Source: Lichenicoccus sp965213775 (lineage in GTDB: Bacteria > Pseudomonadota > Alphaproteobacteria > Acetobacterales > Acetobacteraceae). Taken from it: a stretch of DNA of 64,000 nt. A program made the position numbers and the translations under genes. Under the pieces are notes generated by a model. That model did not search any database and was not told the DNA's origin. It saw nothing but the letters and a program-made list of their open reading frames with translations. The DNA is taken from positions 124,001-188,000 of the forward strand of contig CBDCAC010000001.1 in assembly GCA_965213775.1 (NCBI GenBank), written 5' to 3'. Position 1 is the first letter of the stretch; each line of letters opens with the position of its first letter. This document shows positions 1 to 8,502 of this stretch, piece after piece.

Positions 1-675
1 AAGCAGAAGTCGCGAGGCGCGCCTGCCGCCATCGATGCGTGACGCCTTGGAGAGATCCGCGTAGATCTCGCTCGTGTTCCACCACATGGACGGGCTCCCG
101 GCGACGTAGCTGCCGTAGCGAGCTGGATGAACCAGAAACTCGTGCAGCGCGAACCAGCCGCCCAACGAGTGTCCGAACAGGGCCTGCCGCGACTGATCGA
201 CGTGATAGCGACGCTCGATGACTGGCTTGACTTCGAACTGCAGGAAATCGGCGAATGCAGCGGCGCCCCCTGCCACCGCGAGGCCGGGCCAACTTCCCGC
301 GGGCAGCGGATGCTGCGGCGCGTCGATGAGATCATGGACGCGGAGATTCCCGATCATCGCCAGGCTCGCGTCAGGATAGCCGATGCAGACGATGACCGGC
401 TTCTGGAGAATGTAGGTGGACAGGGTGGCGGAAATCGCCGCGGCCAGCGGACACCCGTCATTTCCATCGGTCATGTAGAAGACCGGGTATCCAGCCGGCG
501 GAACAGGCTCGCTGGGAACAGACACGAGGACCAGGTAGGAACGACCAGAGCTGGACTTCATCACCATCGAGTTAAACTTCGGAACGATGTCATCGGTGCC
601 TGCGCGGCTGGGATGATCGAGCAGGATGAAGGCGAGCATGAGAAGGATGGAGGCGATCGACAAGGCTCGAAACAT
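1..675 (-). CDS. secreted alpha/beta-hydrolase esterase (3' end cut by window edge)
   Basis: Reading the complement from an ATG at 675 gives 225 codons with no stop before the window edge, so the C-terminus is missing. Residues 1-25 look like a Sec signal peptide (hydrophobic core 5-19, then a short polar stretch), so the enzyme probably acts in the periplasm or outside the cell. The motif GHSLGGW places the nucleophile Ser at residue 170. An upstream TDGND block (69-73) and SPSMWW (194-199) are typical of the IroE/Fes/BesA-like putative esterase family, which cleaves siderophore or other esters. The catalytic Asp and His would lie in the missing part. The neighbouring glyoxalase-fold gene runs in the same direction 148 bases upstream. 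The family call is firm; the substrate is unknown and no siderophore genes are visible. Confidence 0.8.
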   Translation of the reverse strand, partial: MFRALSIASILLMLAFILLDHPSRAGTDDIVPKFNSMVMKSSSGRSYLVLVSVPSEPVPPAGYPVFYMTDGNDGCPLAAAISATLSTYILQKPVIVCIGYPDASLAMIGNLRVHDLIDAPQHPLPAGSWPGLAVAGGAAAFADFLQFEVKPVIERRYHVDQSRQALFGHSLGGWFALHEFLVHPARYGSYVAGSPSMWWNTSEIYADLSKASRIDGGRRASRLLL

Positions 676-823
676 TCACCGTCCCATCGCGTCCACACTC
701 TCGTCGAGCGCAGCGTAGACCGACGTCAGCATCCTGGTCGAGTGCCTGACCCGACGACGACGCGCCTCCGCGGCTCCTGTTCAAGACCGATCCGCGGCGC
801 ACCGGGCGGGACCATCCGGCGCC

Positions 824-1585
824 TCAGCGATCGGCCACCGTCCCGCCCTCGCGGAGTGCGAACGCGGCTCCCCAGGGATCATCGCAGACGAGGATCGGCT
901 GTCCTCCCGGCGTCAGCATGGGGCCGATGACGACCCCGCCGGCTCCCCTGACGATCGAGGCGGCATCTCGAAGAAAAGCGACCTGGAAATGCAGCAACCA
1001 GTGCGGATGCACGCCCTGGCGGCCGGCGATGTCGGCCTTGGAGCCTATGTTCGGCTCGCCGCGCCGCCAGGCCAACGCGTGATATCGACCGGCCTCGCCC
1101 CTATCGGATCGTGGGGCGATGTGCCAGCCGAAGAGATCCCGGTAGTCTCGGACGGCTCTTGAGACGTCCGACGTATTGAGATGATACCAGATCGCGGCAC
1201 CGTCGGCCGGCGTTGCCGCTCGCGAAGTCATGGCGACGACTGCCCCGCCAGGATCCCGCACGATCGCGAGCGCGCCGCCATCGGCCGTCCGGCGCGTCGG
1301 GCCGAGCCGGACGGCGCCGCGGCTGGCGAATTCGCTGGTTGATGCCTCGACGTCGCTCACCCCGATCTGGCCAAGCCACAGGCTTCGAGCGCCGCGTGAT
1401 ATTGCTGCCTCGGACAGCGGCTCGATATCCCGCCAGCCTGGCCCGAACAGCGTCGTATAGAAGGCTCGCGCCCGTGCCGCGTCAGGCGTACGGAGCGTGA
1501 TGCGGCGGAACCGATCGATGCCGGGCGGCCTCGGCCATCGGGCGCCGGCGGCCCCGCGCCGCCGCCTACGGCGCCGGCACCGCAT
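824..1585 (-). CDS. VOC (glyoxalase/bleomycin-resistance fold) family protein, two modules
   Basis: This 253-residue protein has two beta-alpha-beta-beta-beta modules. The first is at about 25-135 (begins RFRRITLRTPDAARARAFY) and the second at about 147-250 (begins IWYHLNTSDVSRAVRDY). The family binds metals and small molecules and includes glyoxalases, ring-cleavage dioxygenases and antibiotic-binding proteins, so the exact activity cannot be assigned. The only available start is the ATG at 1585, which lies 20 bases inside the end of the upstream SGNH hydrolase gene, suggesting translational coupling. The first ~20 residues are Arg-rich and do not look like part of the fold; they may exist only because the start is forced into the overlap. 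No signal peptide is seen, so a cytoplasmic location is expected. Confidence 0.75.
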   Translation of the reverse strand: MRCRRRRRRRGAAGARWPRPPGIDRFRRITLRTPDAARARAFYTTLFGPGWRDIEPLSEAAISRGARSLWLGQIGVSDVEASTSEFASRGAVRLGPTRRTADGGALAIVRDPGGAVVAMTSRAATPADGAAIWYHLNTSDVSRAVRDYRDLFGWHIAPRSDRGEAGRYHALAWRRGEPNIGSKADIAGRQGVHPHWLLHFQVAFLRDAASIVRGAGGVVIGPMLTPGGQPILVCDDPWGAAFALREGGTVADR

Positions 1586-2231
1586 CGCCGATCGCCATGC
1601 CGCCGATCGCGGCGGCGACCGCAGCGCCCAGCAGATGATGCTGATCGGCCTCGAAATGCACGCCGTCGACCGGGCTCACGCGGATCACCGCGCCGGCGTC
1701 GAGGAAGCTGGCGCCATGGCGCAGCGCCACCGCCCGGTAGAGCGGCGCCAGCGCGCGCGACTTCGCCGCACCGCCCTGCAGGATCGCGCCGAGCCCGCCG
1801 ACCTCCTCGATCGGCGCCGGCGCGATCAGCAGCAGCCGCGGCGACGGCCCGAAGCTCGCGGTGCAGAGCAGGATCTCCCGCAGCAGCCGCTCGATCGAGG
1901 CGGCGATGTCGGCGGCGGTCGCCGAGAAGCGCGTCTTGAGGTCGTTGGTGCCGAGCATCAGCACCGCCAGGTCGAGCGGCACGTGGCTCTCCAGGCAGGC
2001 GCGCAGCGTGCGCAGGCCGTTCTTGTGCATCCCCTCCACCGGGTCGTCATGCACCGTGGTGCGACCGGGCAGCCCCTCCTCGATCACCGTCCAGTCCGCG
2101 CCGAGTGCCGCGCGCAGCACGCCGGGCCAGCGATCGGCGGCCTCGAAGCGCTGCAGCCCGATGCCCTCCTGCAGCGGCCGGGTGCCGTGGGTGTTGGAAT
2201 CGCCGTAGCAGAGGATTGTATAGGGAGGCAT
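1566..2231 (-). CDS. SGNH/GDSL-family hydrolase (arylesterase/lysophospholipase-like)
   Basis: This 221-residue single-domain enzyme opens with CYGDSNTHGT, which places the catalytic Ser at residue 12. Block III is LMLGTNDLK, and the C-terminal DGVHFEADQH supplies the Asp and His of the triad. This is the layout of cytoplasmic SGNH esterases such as arylesterases and acetyl-xylan esterases. No signal peptide is present. It is divergent from the chorismatase gene, whose start lies about 50 bases away, and it overlaps the following VOC gene by 20 bases. The substrate is not deducible. Confidence 0.85.
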   Translation of the reverse strand: MPPYTILCYGDSNTHGTRPLQEGIGLQRFEAADRWPGVLRAALGADWTVIEEGLPGRTTVHDDPVEGMHKNGLRTLRACLESHVPLDLAVLMLGTNDLKTRFSATAADIAASIERLLREILLCTASFGPSPRLLLIAPAPIEEVGGLGAILQGGAAKSRALAPLYRAVALRHGASFLDAGAVIRVSPVDGVHFEADQHHLLGAAVAAAIGGMAIGDAVPAP

Positions 2232-2282
2232 GACCGAGTTCCTTGCGCGTCGTCGCCGCTGCTACCACGATTCGAGGCCGCG

Positions 2283-3233
2283 TTGAGCGAGGTGAGCCTC
2301 GCCTATCTGGACGACGCCGAGCCGGTGGCGTCGCCGGAGCGGGTGCTCGGCGTGGTGGCGCTGTCGGGGGATGCCGTGTGCGACCTCTCGATCGGGCTGC
2401 CGGCGATCGGCGGCGCCGGGCTGCGCGAGGTCTGGCACGCAGCGGGGCCGGTCGAGCGGCGCGGCACGATCGAGGGCGTGCGGTTCGCGCGCGCCGAGGG
2501 CCTGTGCTTCGGCATGCTGCGCGTGCCGGTGGCACCCGGTGCGGCTGCGGCTGCGGCTGCGGCTGAGGCGGCGTATCGCGCGATCTTCGCGCTGATCGAG
2601 CGCGAGGGCTGCCCGCATCTGCTGCGGATCTCCAACTACCTGCCCGACATCACCCGCATCGAGGGCGGCGAGGAGCGCTACCGGGCGTTCAATGCGGGGC
2701 GGCAGCGCGCCTTCGCCGACCGTGCCAGGGGCGCCGCCCAGGCGCCGGCCGCCTGCGGGCTGGGCTGCGGCGGCGACGCGCTGCTGGTGTTCTTCCTCGC
2801 CGGCGACCGGCCCGGGCACAATATCGAGAACCCGCGGCAGGTCAGCGCCTTCCGCTATCCGCCGCGCTACGGCGCGCGCGCGCCGCTGTTCGCGCGCGCG
2901 ACGCTGGCCTGCGGCATGCTGTTCATCTCCGGCACCGCCAGCATCGTCGGGCATGAGAGCCGGCACGTCGGCGACGTCGCGGCGCAGACCGACGAGACGC
3001 TGCGCAATCTCGAGGCGCTGCTGTGCGAGGCGCGGCATCTCGGCTGCGCGCTGACGCCGGCCGAGCTTCGCGCCAAGATCTACCTGCGCCACGCACGCGA
3101 CCGGGAGGTCGTGCGCGAGCGCCTGCGCGCGGCCGGGCTGGCGGCTCCGGTGGTGCTGCTGCAGGCGCAGATCTGCCGCCCCGATCTCGACGTCGAGATC
3201 GAGGCGCACGCGCCCTGGCGGGGCCCGTCATGA
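2283..3233 (+). CDS. chorismatase (FkbO/Hyg5/XanB2-like), RidA-like fold
   Basis: The C-terminal half carries motifs of the chorismatase family: FFLAGDRPGHNIENPRQVS, then LFISGTASIVGHESRH, GDVAAQTDETLRNLEALL, and a terminal ICRPDLDVEIEA. Known members remove pyruvate from chorismate to give 3- or 4-hydroxybenzoate (Hyg5, XanB2) or a dihydroxycyclohexadiene carboxylate (FkbO). Which reaction this one performs cannot be told without aligning the active site; a Cys in the final motif may matter. The start is uncertain: TTG 2283 (316 residues) or GTG 2292, both close to the divergent SGNH gene. A GCGGCT hexamer repeated four times at 2541-2564 encodes eight alanines. The stop overlaps the ATG of the next gene by four bases, so the two genes form one operon. 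Confidence 0.8.
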   Translation: MSEVSLAYLDDAEPVASPERVLGVVALSGDAVCDLSIGLPAIGGAGLREVWHAAGPVERRGTIEGVRFARAEGLCFGMLRVPVAPGAAAAAAAAEAAYRAIFALIEREGCPHLLRISNYLPDITRIEGGEERYRAFNAGRQRAFADRARGAAQAPAACGLGCGGDALLVFFLAGDRPGHNIENPRQVSAFRYPPRYGARAPLFARATLACGMLFISGTASIVGHESRHVGDVAAQTDETLRNLEALLCEARHLGCALTPAELRAKIYLRHARDREVVRERLRAAGLAAPVVLLQAQICRPDLDVEIEAHAPWRGPS

Positions 3234-4258
3234 CGGCGTGCGGCGAGGTGCTGCCGCGCCAGGACGGGTGGCTCGGGCGGATCACCCTGAACCGGCCGCA
3301 GGCGATCAACGCGCTGAGCCTGGGCATGGTGCGCAGCATGCACAAGGCGCTGCGGCGCTGGCGCAGCGACCGGCGGGTGCGGACCGTGCTGATCGACGGC
3401 GCCGGCGCGCGCGGCCTGTGCGCCGGCGGCGACATCCGCGCCGCGGTCGCCAGCCTGGGCCGCGACGCGGCACATGCCGACCGCTTCTGGGAGGAGGAGT
3501 ACGCGCTCGTCGCCGCGATCGCCGGCTACCCGAAGCCGGTGGTGGCGCTGATGGACGGGGTGGTGATGGGCGGCGGCGTCGGCATCTCGGCGCATGCGCG
3601 GCACCGCGTGGTGACCGAGCGCAGCCGGATCGCGATGCCGGAGACGATCATCGGCTTCACCCCCGACGTCGGCGCCAGCTACCTGCTGTCGCGCGCACCC
3701 GGCGCGACCGGGCTGCGCCTGGCGCTGACCGGGAGCGCGGTCGGCGGGGCGGATGCGATCTCCTGCGGGCTCGCCGACCGCCTGGTGCCGTCGGATCGGC
3801 TGGCGGCGCTGGCGGCGCTGCTGTCGCATGCGGCACCCGGGCGGGCGATCGAGGCGGTGGCGGTGGCACCACCGCCGGCGGCGCTGGCGACGGCGCGGGA
3901 CTGGATCGACCTCGCCTATGCCGGCGACAGCGTCGAGGCGATCCTGGAGGCGCTGCGGGCGCGGCCGGAGCCGCAGGCGGCCGCCGACCTCGCGGACCTC
4001 GCCGCCCGCTCGCCGATGGCGCTGAAGGTGACGCTGCGTTCGCTGCAGAGTGCGGCCGCGCTGCCCGACCTCGCCGCGTGCCTGGGCCAGGAGCTGCGCC
4101 TGGCACGCGCGCTGACCCGGCGCGCGGATTTCGCCGAGGGGGTGCGCGCGCAGCTGATCGACAAGGATCGCGCGCCGCGCTGGTCGCCGGCGAGCCTGGC
4201 CGAGGTGACGCCGGCGATGGTGGAGGCCTGCTTCGCGGCCGCACCGGAGGGAGGCTGA
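3230..4258 (+). CDS. 3-hydroxyisobutyryl-CoA hydrolase / enoyl-CoA hydratase family protein
   Basis: The 342-residue protein has the crotonase fold. LCAGGDIRA and VMGGGVGISAHARHR form the two oxyanion-hole segments, MPETIIGFTPDVGASY follows, and the C-terminal DFAEGVRAQLIDKDRAPRW is characteristic of 3-hydroxyisobutyryl-CoA hydrolases (valine degradation) rather than plain hydratases. The ATG at 3230 overlaps the chorismatase stop (ATGA), implying coupled translation. The pairing is odd, because valine catabolism and chorismate cleavage share no known step. The gene may act on another hydroxyacyl-CoA, such as one derived from hydroxybenzoate; that is speculation. A long open frame in another frame across this gene reflects GC bias only. 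Confidence 0.82.
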   Translation: MTACGEVLPRQDGWLGRITLNRPQAINALSLGMVRSMHKALRRWRSDRRVRTVLIDGAGARGLCAGGDIRAAVASLGRDAAHADRFWEEEYALVAAIAGYPKPVVALMDGVVMGGGVGISAHARHRVVTERSRIAMPETIIGFTPDVGASYLLSRAPGATGLRLALTGSAVGGADAISCGLADRLVPSDRLAALAALLSHAAPGRAIEAVAVAPPPAALATARDWIDLAYAGDSVEAILEALRARPEPQAAADLADLAARSPMALKVTLRSLQSAAALPDLAACLGQELRLARALTRRADFAEGVRAQLIDKDRAPRWSPASLAEVTPAMVEACFAAAPEGG

Positions 4259-4271
4259 GCCGCGGCTCGGG

Positions 4272-4598
4272 TCAGCGCTTCGAAGCACCCCCCATGGCCG
4301 CGAACACCTGCCGGTCGCGGTTGTCCTGCATCAGCATCGAGAAGCTCGGGATCTTCTCGAAGCCGAGCCCCTGCGGCACGCCGCTCTCCGGGTCCGGCCG
4401 GATCTTGCCGTAGCTCTCGCCCGCCACCTTCTCCCACTTCCCGGCGGGCTTCTTGACCTCCAGGTTGACCACGGTGGCCTTGAACACCAGGCGCACGATG
4501 GCCTCGCGCGGCGACGACGGCTTGGTGAGGCTCGGCGCGCCGGCGAGCAGCTGCCAGCCGCTCGACAGCGCCCACCGGGTGAGTTCGTCCTTGTCCAT
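4272..4598 (-). CDS. conserved hypothetical protein, 108 residues
   Basis: I do not recognise a named family. The protein begins MDKDELTRWALSSGWQLL, has a central beta-rich part (IVRLVFKATVVNLEVKK) and ends AAMGGASKR. It is soluble, with no signal peptide or membrane segment. The start at 4598 is preceded by a purine-rich ribosome site (CCAGAGCAGGACC). It lies directly downstream of ccrM on the same strand, separated by 42 bases, so it is probably cotranscribed with rnhB and ccrM. The complete reading frame, sensible start and compact spacing support a real gene. Confidence 0.65.
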   Translation of the reverse strand: MDKDELTRWALSSGWQLLAGAPSLTKPSSPREAIVRLVFKATVVNLEVKKPAGKWEKVAGESYGKIRPDPESGVPQGLGFEKIPSFSMLMQDNRDRQVFAAMGGASKR

Positions 4599-4640
4599 GG
4601 CGCGAGGTCCTGCTCTGGAGAGGTCTGGCTGTTCTGGAGA

Positions 4641-5765
4641 TCAGATCAGGGGTCGTCGCCCCGGCAGGTCCGGCAGCGCGCCGGCGGCCGCGTCCTGGTC
4701 CTGCGCCAGCACGCGGCTGCGCAGCACGTCGAGTGCGAGCAGCGCGCCGTCCTGCTCGAAGTGCCAGAAGGTCCAGCCGTTGCATGACGGCGCCTGGGTC
4801 AGGGTGGCGCCGACCTTGTGGATCGAGCCGCGCACCGCGCCGGCGACCAGGCTGCCGTCCGGCGAGATGGTGGCGCTGACCCGCCGCTGGCGGTCGGTCA
4901 GGATGGTGCCGGCGCGGATCAGCCCGCGCTCGACCAGGTTGCCGAACGGGATCCGCACCACCTCGCGCCGGCCGGCGGTGGTGATCGCGCTGGCCGCCGG
5001 CAGCGGCCGCTCGCGCCGCACCCGGCCGATCGCGGCCTCGGCGTAGTCGGGGTGACGCTCGATGCCGATGAAGTGCCGGCGCAGCCGACGCGCCATCGCC
5101 GGCGTGGTCCCGGTGCCGGCGAACGGGTCGAGCACGATGTCGTCGATGCCGGTGCTGGCGAGCAGCACGCGGTGCAGCAGCGACTCCGGCTTCTGCGTCG
5201 GGTGCAGCTTCAGCCCGTGCCGGTTGCGCAGACGCTCCGGGCCGGTGCAGAGCGGCAGCAGCCAGTCGCTGCGCATCTGCACGTCGTCGTTGAGCGCCTT
5301 CATCGCCTGGTAGTTGAAGCGGTAGCGGCTGTCGCGGCCGCGCGCCGCCCAGATCATGGTCTCGTGCGCGTTGGTGAAGCGGCGGCCGCGGAAGTTCGGC
5401 ATCGGGTTGGATTTGCGCCAGATCACGTCGTTCAGGATCCAGAAGCCGAGATCCTGCAGGATCGTGCCGATGCGGAAGATGTTGTGGTAGGAGCCGATCA
5501 CCCACAGCGTGCCGTCCTTGCGCAGCAGCCGGCGCGCCTCGGTCAGCCACGCACAGGTGAAACGATCATACTCAGCGAAGTCGCCGAACCGGTCCCAGGC
5601 ATCGTCCACCCCGTCGACCAGGCTGTCGTCGGGACGGCGCAGCTCGCCGCGCAGCTGCAGGTTGTAGGGCGGGTCGGCGAACACGCAGTCGATCGAACCG
5701 GCGGGCAGCATGCGCATCAGCTCGACACAGTCGCCGAGCAGCACCTGATCGAGCGGCAGCTCCAC
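4641..5765 (-). CDS. ccrM: CcrM-type adenine-specific DNA methyltransferase
   Basis: This 374-residue beta-class N6-adenine methyltransferase has the catalytic DPPY at residues 31-34, followed by a target-recognition region and the SAM-binding DPFAGTGTT at 213-221. The C-terminal ~100 residues (PFGNLVERGLI, GSIHKVGA, CNGWTFWHF) match the extra DNA-binding domain of Caulobacter CcrM. That family methylates GANTC and is cell-cycle regulated in alphaproteobacteria; GANTC specificity here is inferred from family. The start is set at GTG 5765 because the family N-terminus (ELPLDxxLxGDC) begins there; the open frame runs further upstream only through rnhB. It follows rnhB by 25 bases. Confidence 0.93.
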   Translation of the reverse strand: MELPLDQVLLGDCVELMRMLPAGSIDCVFADPPYNLQLRGELRRPDDSLVDGVDDAWDRFGDFAEYDRFTCAWLTEARRLLRKDGTLWVIGSYHNIFRIGTILQDLGFWILNDVIWRKSNPMPNFRGRRFTNAHETMIWAARGRDSRYRFNYQAMKALNDDVQMRSDWLLPLCTGPERLRNRHGLKLHPTQKPESLLHRVLLASTGIDDIVLDPFAGTGTTPAMARRLRRHFIGIERHPDYAEAAIGRVRRERPLPAASAITTAGRREVVRIPFGNLVERGLIRAGTILTDRQRRVSATISPDGSLVAGAVRGSIHKVGATLTQAPSCNGWTFWHFEQDGALLALDVLRSRVLAQDQDAAAGALPDLPGRRPLI

Positions 5766-5790
5766 CGTCCCGGCACTTCTCAGCGGTCGG

Positions 5791-6429
5791 TCAGCATGCG
5801 GGCCGCTCCGCCGGAGCGGCGCAGGCGAGCCGACGCACCAGCCCGAATCCGGCGCGGTGATGCCGGCTCGGGCCCAGCACGCCGAGTGCGACGCGGTGCG
5901 CCGCCGTCGCGTAGCCGGCGTTGCGCTCCCAGCCATAGTGCGGCAGGCGGGCGGCGAGGCGGCACATCAGCCGGTCGCGCATTACCTTCGCCACGATCGA
6001 GGCGGCGGCGATCGACAGGCTGAGCCCGTCGCCGCCGACCACGCACTGCACCGGGCAGGACAGCGCCGGGGGCCGGTTGCCGTCGACCAGCACCAGCTCC
6101 GGCCGCACGCCCAGGCGTTCCACGGCGCGGCGCATCGCGAGCAGGCTGGCGCCGAGGATGTTGAGCCTGGCGATCTCGTCGACCGAGGCGGCGGCGACGG
6201 CGATCTCGACCCCCGGACAGGCACGCAGCGATGAGGCTGCCAGGGCACGAGCCTCGGCGGTGAGCCGCTTGGAATCGTCGATCAGTCCGGCGAGTGCGGC
6301 CGGCACCGCGCCGGGGAACAGCACGGCGGCGGCCATCACCGGCCCGGCCAGCGGACCCCGGCCGGCCTCGTCCACCCCCGCCACACGGCCGCCATGCAGC
6401 GCCTCGCGCGTGTAGTCCGGCATCTCCAC
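5791..6429 (-). CDS. rnhB: ribonuclease HII
   Basis: The 212-residue protein has VAGVDEAGRGPLAGPV at its start, giving the first two acidic catalytic residues (Asp20, Glu21). IDDSKRLT follows, then a central VDGNRPP block with the third Asp and the ASIVAKVMRDR motif. RNase HII cuts the RNA strand of RNA-DNA hybrids and removes single misincorporated ribonucleotides. The length is normal for the family. It is the first gene of rnhB-ccrM-hypothetical. One GANTC site (GACTC, 6451-6455) lies 22 bases upstream of the start codon. Confidence 0.95.
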   Translation of the reverse strand: MEMPDYTREALHGGRVAGVDEAGRGPLAGPVMAAAVLFPGAVPAALAGLIDDSKRLTAEARALAASSLRACPGVEIAVAAASVDEIARLNILGASLLAMRRAVERLGVRPELVLVDGNRPPALSCPVQCVVGGDGLSLSIAAASIVAKVMRDRLMCRLAARLPHYGWERNAGYATAAHRVALGVLGPSRHHRAGFGLVRRLACAAPAERPAC

Positions 6430-6532
6430 CCCACCCTGACGGCACGGCGCGACTCGACCCGCGCAGGGCCGGGACTGCGCCGTCCCCGTTCAAGCTGGCA
6501 TGGACATCAACCCGGCGGCTAGTGCAAGCCGC

Positions 6533-6814
6533 TCAGGACTTGCGCGAGGGGATCAGCAGCAGGCCGAGCAGGAAGCCGGCGCCGGCGGCGACGCCGACCG
6601 CGATCAGCGGACGGTCGCGGATGATCGACACCACGCCGTCGAACTGATCCTGGGCGTCGTCGAGGGTGTCGCCGAACTCGCGCTGCACCTTGCCGGTGAG
6701 CTGGTCGACCTTGCCTTCGCCCTGCAGGCCGGTGTCGCCGGTCAGGCCGCCGGCGGCGTCCTTGAGCTTGCCCACGCCTTCGGTGACGGCGCCTTCGGCG
6801 GTGTTCTCGTCCAT
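6533..6814 (-). CDS. CsbD-like stress protein with C-terminal membrane anchor
   Basis: The 93-residue protein has an acidic, Gly/Lys-rich helical N-terminal part (residues 1-55) of the CsbD type, with repeated GKLKDAAGGLTG-like segments. It ends in one hydrophobic helix (about 70-88, AVGVAAGAGFLLGLLL) and a short basic tail. CsbD proteins are abundant general-stress proteins of unknown biochemistry; the tail anchor resembles DUF883/ElaB-type proteins. It is divergent from the DHA2 transporter gene. A second protein of the same design lies at 26519-26773. Confidence 0.75.
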   Translation of the reverse strand: MDENTAEGAVTEGVGKLKDAAGGLTGDTGLQGEGKVDQLTGKVQREFGDTLDDAQDQFDGVVSIIRDRPLIAVGVAAGAGFLLGLLLIPSRKS

Positions 6815-6984
6815 CTTCTGGTTCTCCCTGCTCGTCCGGCACGGCCGGATCGCACGTTGAGGCGAAACGAGGCCCCGGTCCCGCGAGTTCCATCGTGCTC
6901 CGGGCGCGCGCTTGCGCGTCGGCGCCAGGAGCCGATGCTCGGGGTGCGGACAGGCTGGGGATCGGCGATGGGCGGTGGGCGACG

Positions 6985-8427
6985 ATGCGGCGGTTGATCG
7001 GGTCCGGCGGCGGCCTGTCGCCGCGCGCCCGCACCACCGCGCTGATCATCGCCAGCGCGCTGTTCATGGAGCAGCTCGACTCCACGGTGCTGACCACCGC
7101 GCTGCCGGCGATGGCGCGCAGCTTCGGCGTCGACCCGCTGCACATGAGCAGCGCGCTGACCGCCTACCTGGTGGGGCTCGCGGTGTTCATCCCGGCCAGC
7201 GGCCGCCTCGCCGACCGGCTCGGCAGCCGCACCGTGTTCCGCGGCGCGATCGCGCTGTTCATGGTCGGCTCGGTGCTGTGCGCGCAGGCCCCGAACCTGA
7301 CCGCCCTGGTGCTGGCGCGCCTGCTGCAGGGTGCGGGCGGGGCGATGATGGTGCCGGTCGGCCGGCTGGTGCTGCTGCGCACGGTGGCCAAGAGCGAGCT
7401 CGTCTCGGCCATGTTCTGGATGCTGCTGCCGGCGACCGTCGGGCCGCTGTTCGGGCCGATCGTGGGCGGATGCCTGACCACCTACCTGTCCTGGCGCTGG
7501 ATCTTCTACATCAACCTGCCGGTCGGGCTGCTCGGCATCGCGCTGACCAGCCGCTTCATCCCGCAGCTGCGCGAGACCGCGCGGCGCCGCTTCGACGTGC
7601 GCGGCACGGTGCTGTCCGGGGTCTCGCTCGCCTGCCTGATCTTCGGGCTGGAATCGGTCAGTCGCGGCGGCGCCAGCGGTTCCGCCATCGCTACGCTCTC
7701 GGCCGGCCTGGCCGCGGCGCTGCTGTACTTCCGCCACGCGCGGACCGCGGCGCACCCGATCCTGGACTTCTCGCTGATGCGGGTGCCGACGTTCCGCATC
7801 TCGGTGCTGGCCGGCGCGATGGCGCGGCTGGTCGCCGGCGGGTCGCCGTTCCTGATCCCCTCGATGCTGCAGCTCGGCTTCGGCGTCTCCGCGGCGCAGA
7901 GCGGGCTGGTTACCTTCACCGCCCCGCTCGGCGCGCTGTCGATGCGCCTGGTGGTGCGACGCGTGCTGCGGCGCTACGGGTTCCGCTGGACGATGATGCT
8001 GAACGGGGTCAGCGCCGGCCTGCTGATGCTGGCCTGCGCCAGCTTCCGGCCGGGCTGGCCGTTCTGGCTGCTCTCGGCGATCCTGTTCCTGAACGGCGGC
8101 GCGCAGTCGCTGCAGTTCACCGCGATGAACACCATCGCCTACGCCGACATCGAGGCCGAGCGAATGAGTGCCGCGACCAGCTTCTACGCCACCTTCCAGC
8201 AGATGACGCTGACGCTCGGGATCTGCATCGCCGCCGGCGCGCTCGCGGCCTCGCGCGCACTCGCCGGGCGGCCGGAGCTGACGCTGGCGGACTTCAGCGC
8301 CGGCTTCGCGGTGATCGGGACGCTGGCGCTGCTGGCCTCGCCGATCGCCTCGCGACTGGCCCCCGATGCCGGCAGCGAGCTGAGCGGGCACCGCGCGGGG
8401 CTGGCATCGCGTGCGGCCGCCTCGTGA
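6985..8427 (+). CDS. MFS transporter, DHA2 (EmrB/QacA) drug:H+ antiporter family
   Basis: This is a 480-residue polytopic inner-membrane protein. The first helix contains LIIASALFMEQLDSTVLTTALP, the DHA2 motif D1. Motif A is GRLADRLGSRTVF, motif C is in the ATVGPLFGPIVGG helix, and SWRWIFYINLPVG is diagnostic of the 14-helix DHA2 group. It probably exports a toxic compound using the proton gradient. ATG 6985 is chosen over an upstream in-frame ATG at 6895 because the family N-terminus begins just before the first helix. No regulator is adjacent, and its substrate is unknown. Confidence 0.9.
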   Translation: MRRLIGSGGGLSPRARTTALIIASALFMEQLDSTVLTTALPAMARSFGVDPLHMSSALTAYLVGLAVFIPASGRLADRLGSRTVFRGAIALFMVGSVLCAQAPNLTALVLARLLQGAGGAMMVPVGRLVLLRTVAKSELVSAMFWMLLPATVGPLFGPIVGGCLTTYLSWRWIFYINLPVGLLGIALTSRFIPQLRETARRRFDVRGTVLSGVSLACLIFGLESVSRGGASGSAIATLSAGLAAALLYFRHARTAAHPILDFSLMRVPTFRISVLAGAMARLVAGGSPFLIPSMLQLGFGVSAAQSGLVTFTAPLGALSMRLVVRRVLRRYGFRWTMMLNGVSAGLLMLACASFRPGWPFWLLSAILFLNGGAQSLQFTAMNTIAYADIEAERMSAATSFYATFQQMTLTLGICIAAGALAASRALAGRPELTLADFSAGFAVIGTLALLASPIASRLAPDAGSELSGHRAGLASRAAAS

Positions 8428-8451
8428 GCGGCCGCCGGTGGAGTGGGCATG

Positions 8452-8480
8452 AAAAAGCCCGGAGCCTCACGACCCCGGGC
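8452..8480 (-). terminator. Rho-independent terminator
   Basis: On the minus strand an inverted repeat (GCCCGG / CCGGGC, arms 8475-8480 and 8457-8462) is followed at once by five T residues (8456-8452). It lies 23 bases past the stop of the 53-residue small gene, supporting that gene as a real transcription unit. It also sits between two convergent genes. Confidence 0.75.
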
Positions 8481-8502
8481 TGGTCTCCGACGCGCGGCCG
8501 GA

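Noticed and set aside
127..930. Plus-strand open frame of 267 codons
   Set aside because: It is antisense to the esterase gene, whose minus-strand reading gives a signal peptide and GHSLGG motif; this frame has no family motifs and arises from GC bias.
2541..2564. GCGGCT hexamer repeat in the chorismatase gene as a phase-variation switch
   Set aside because: The unit is a multiple of three and only changes the length of an alanine run; it cannot switch the frame.
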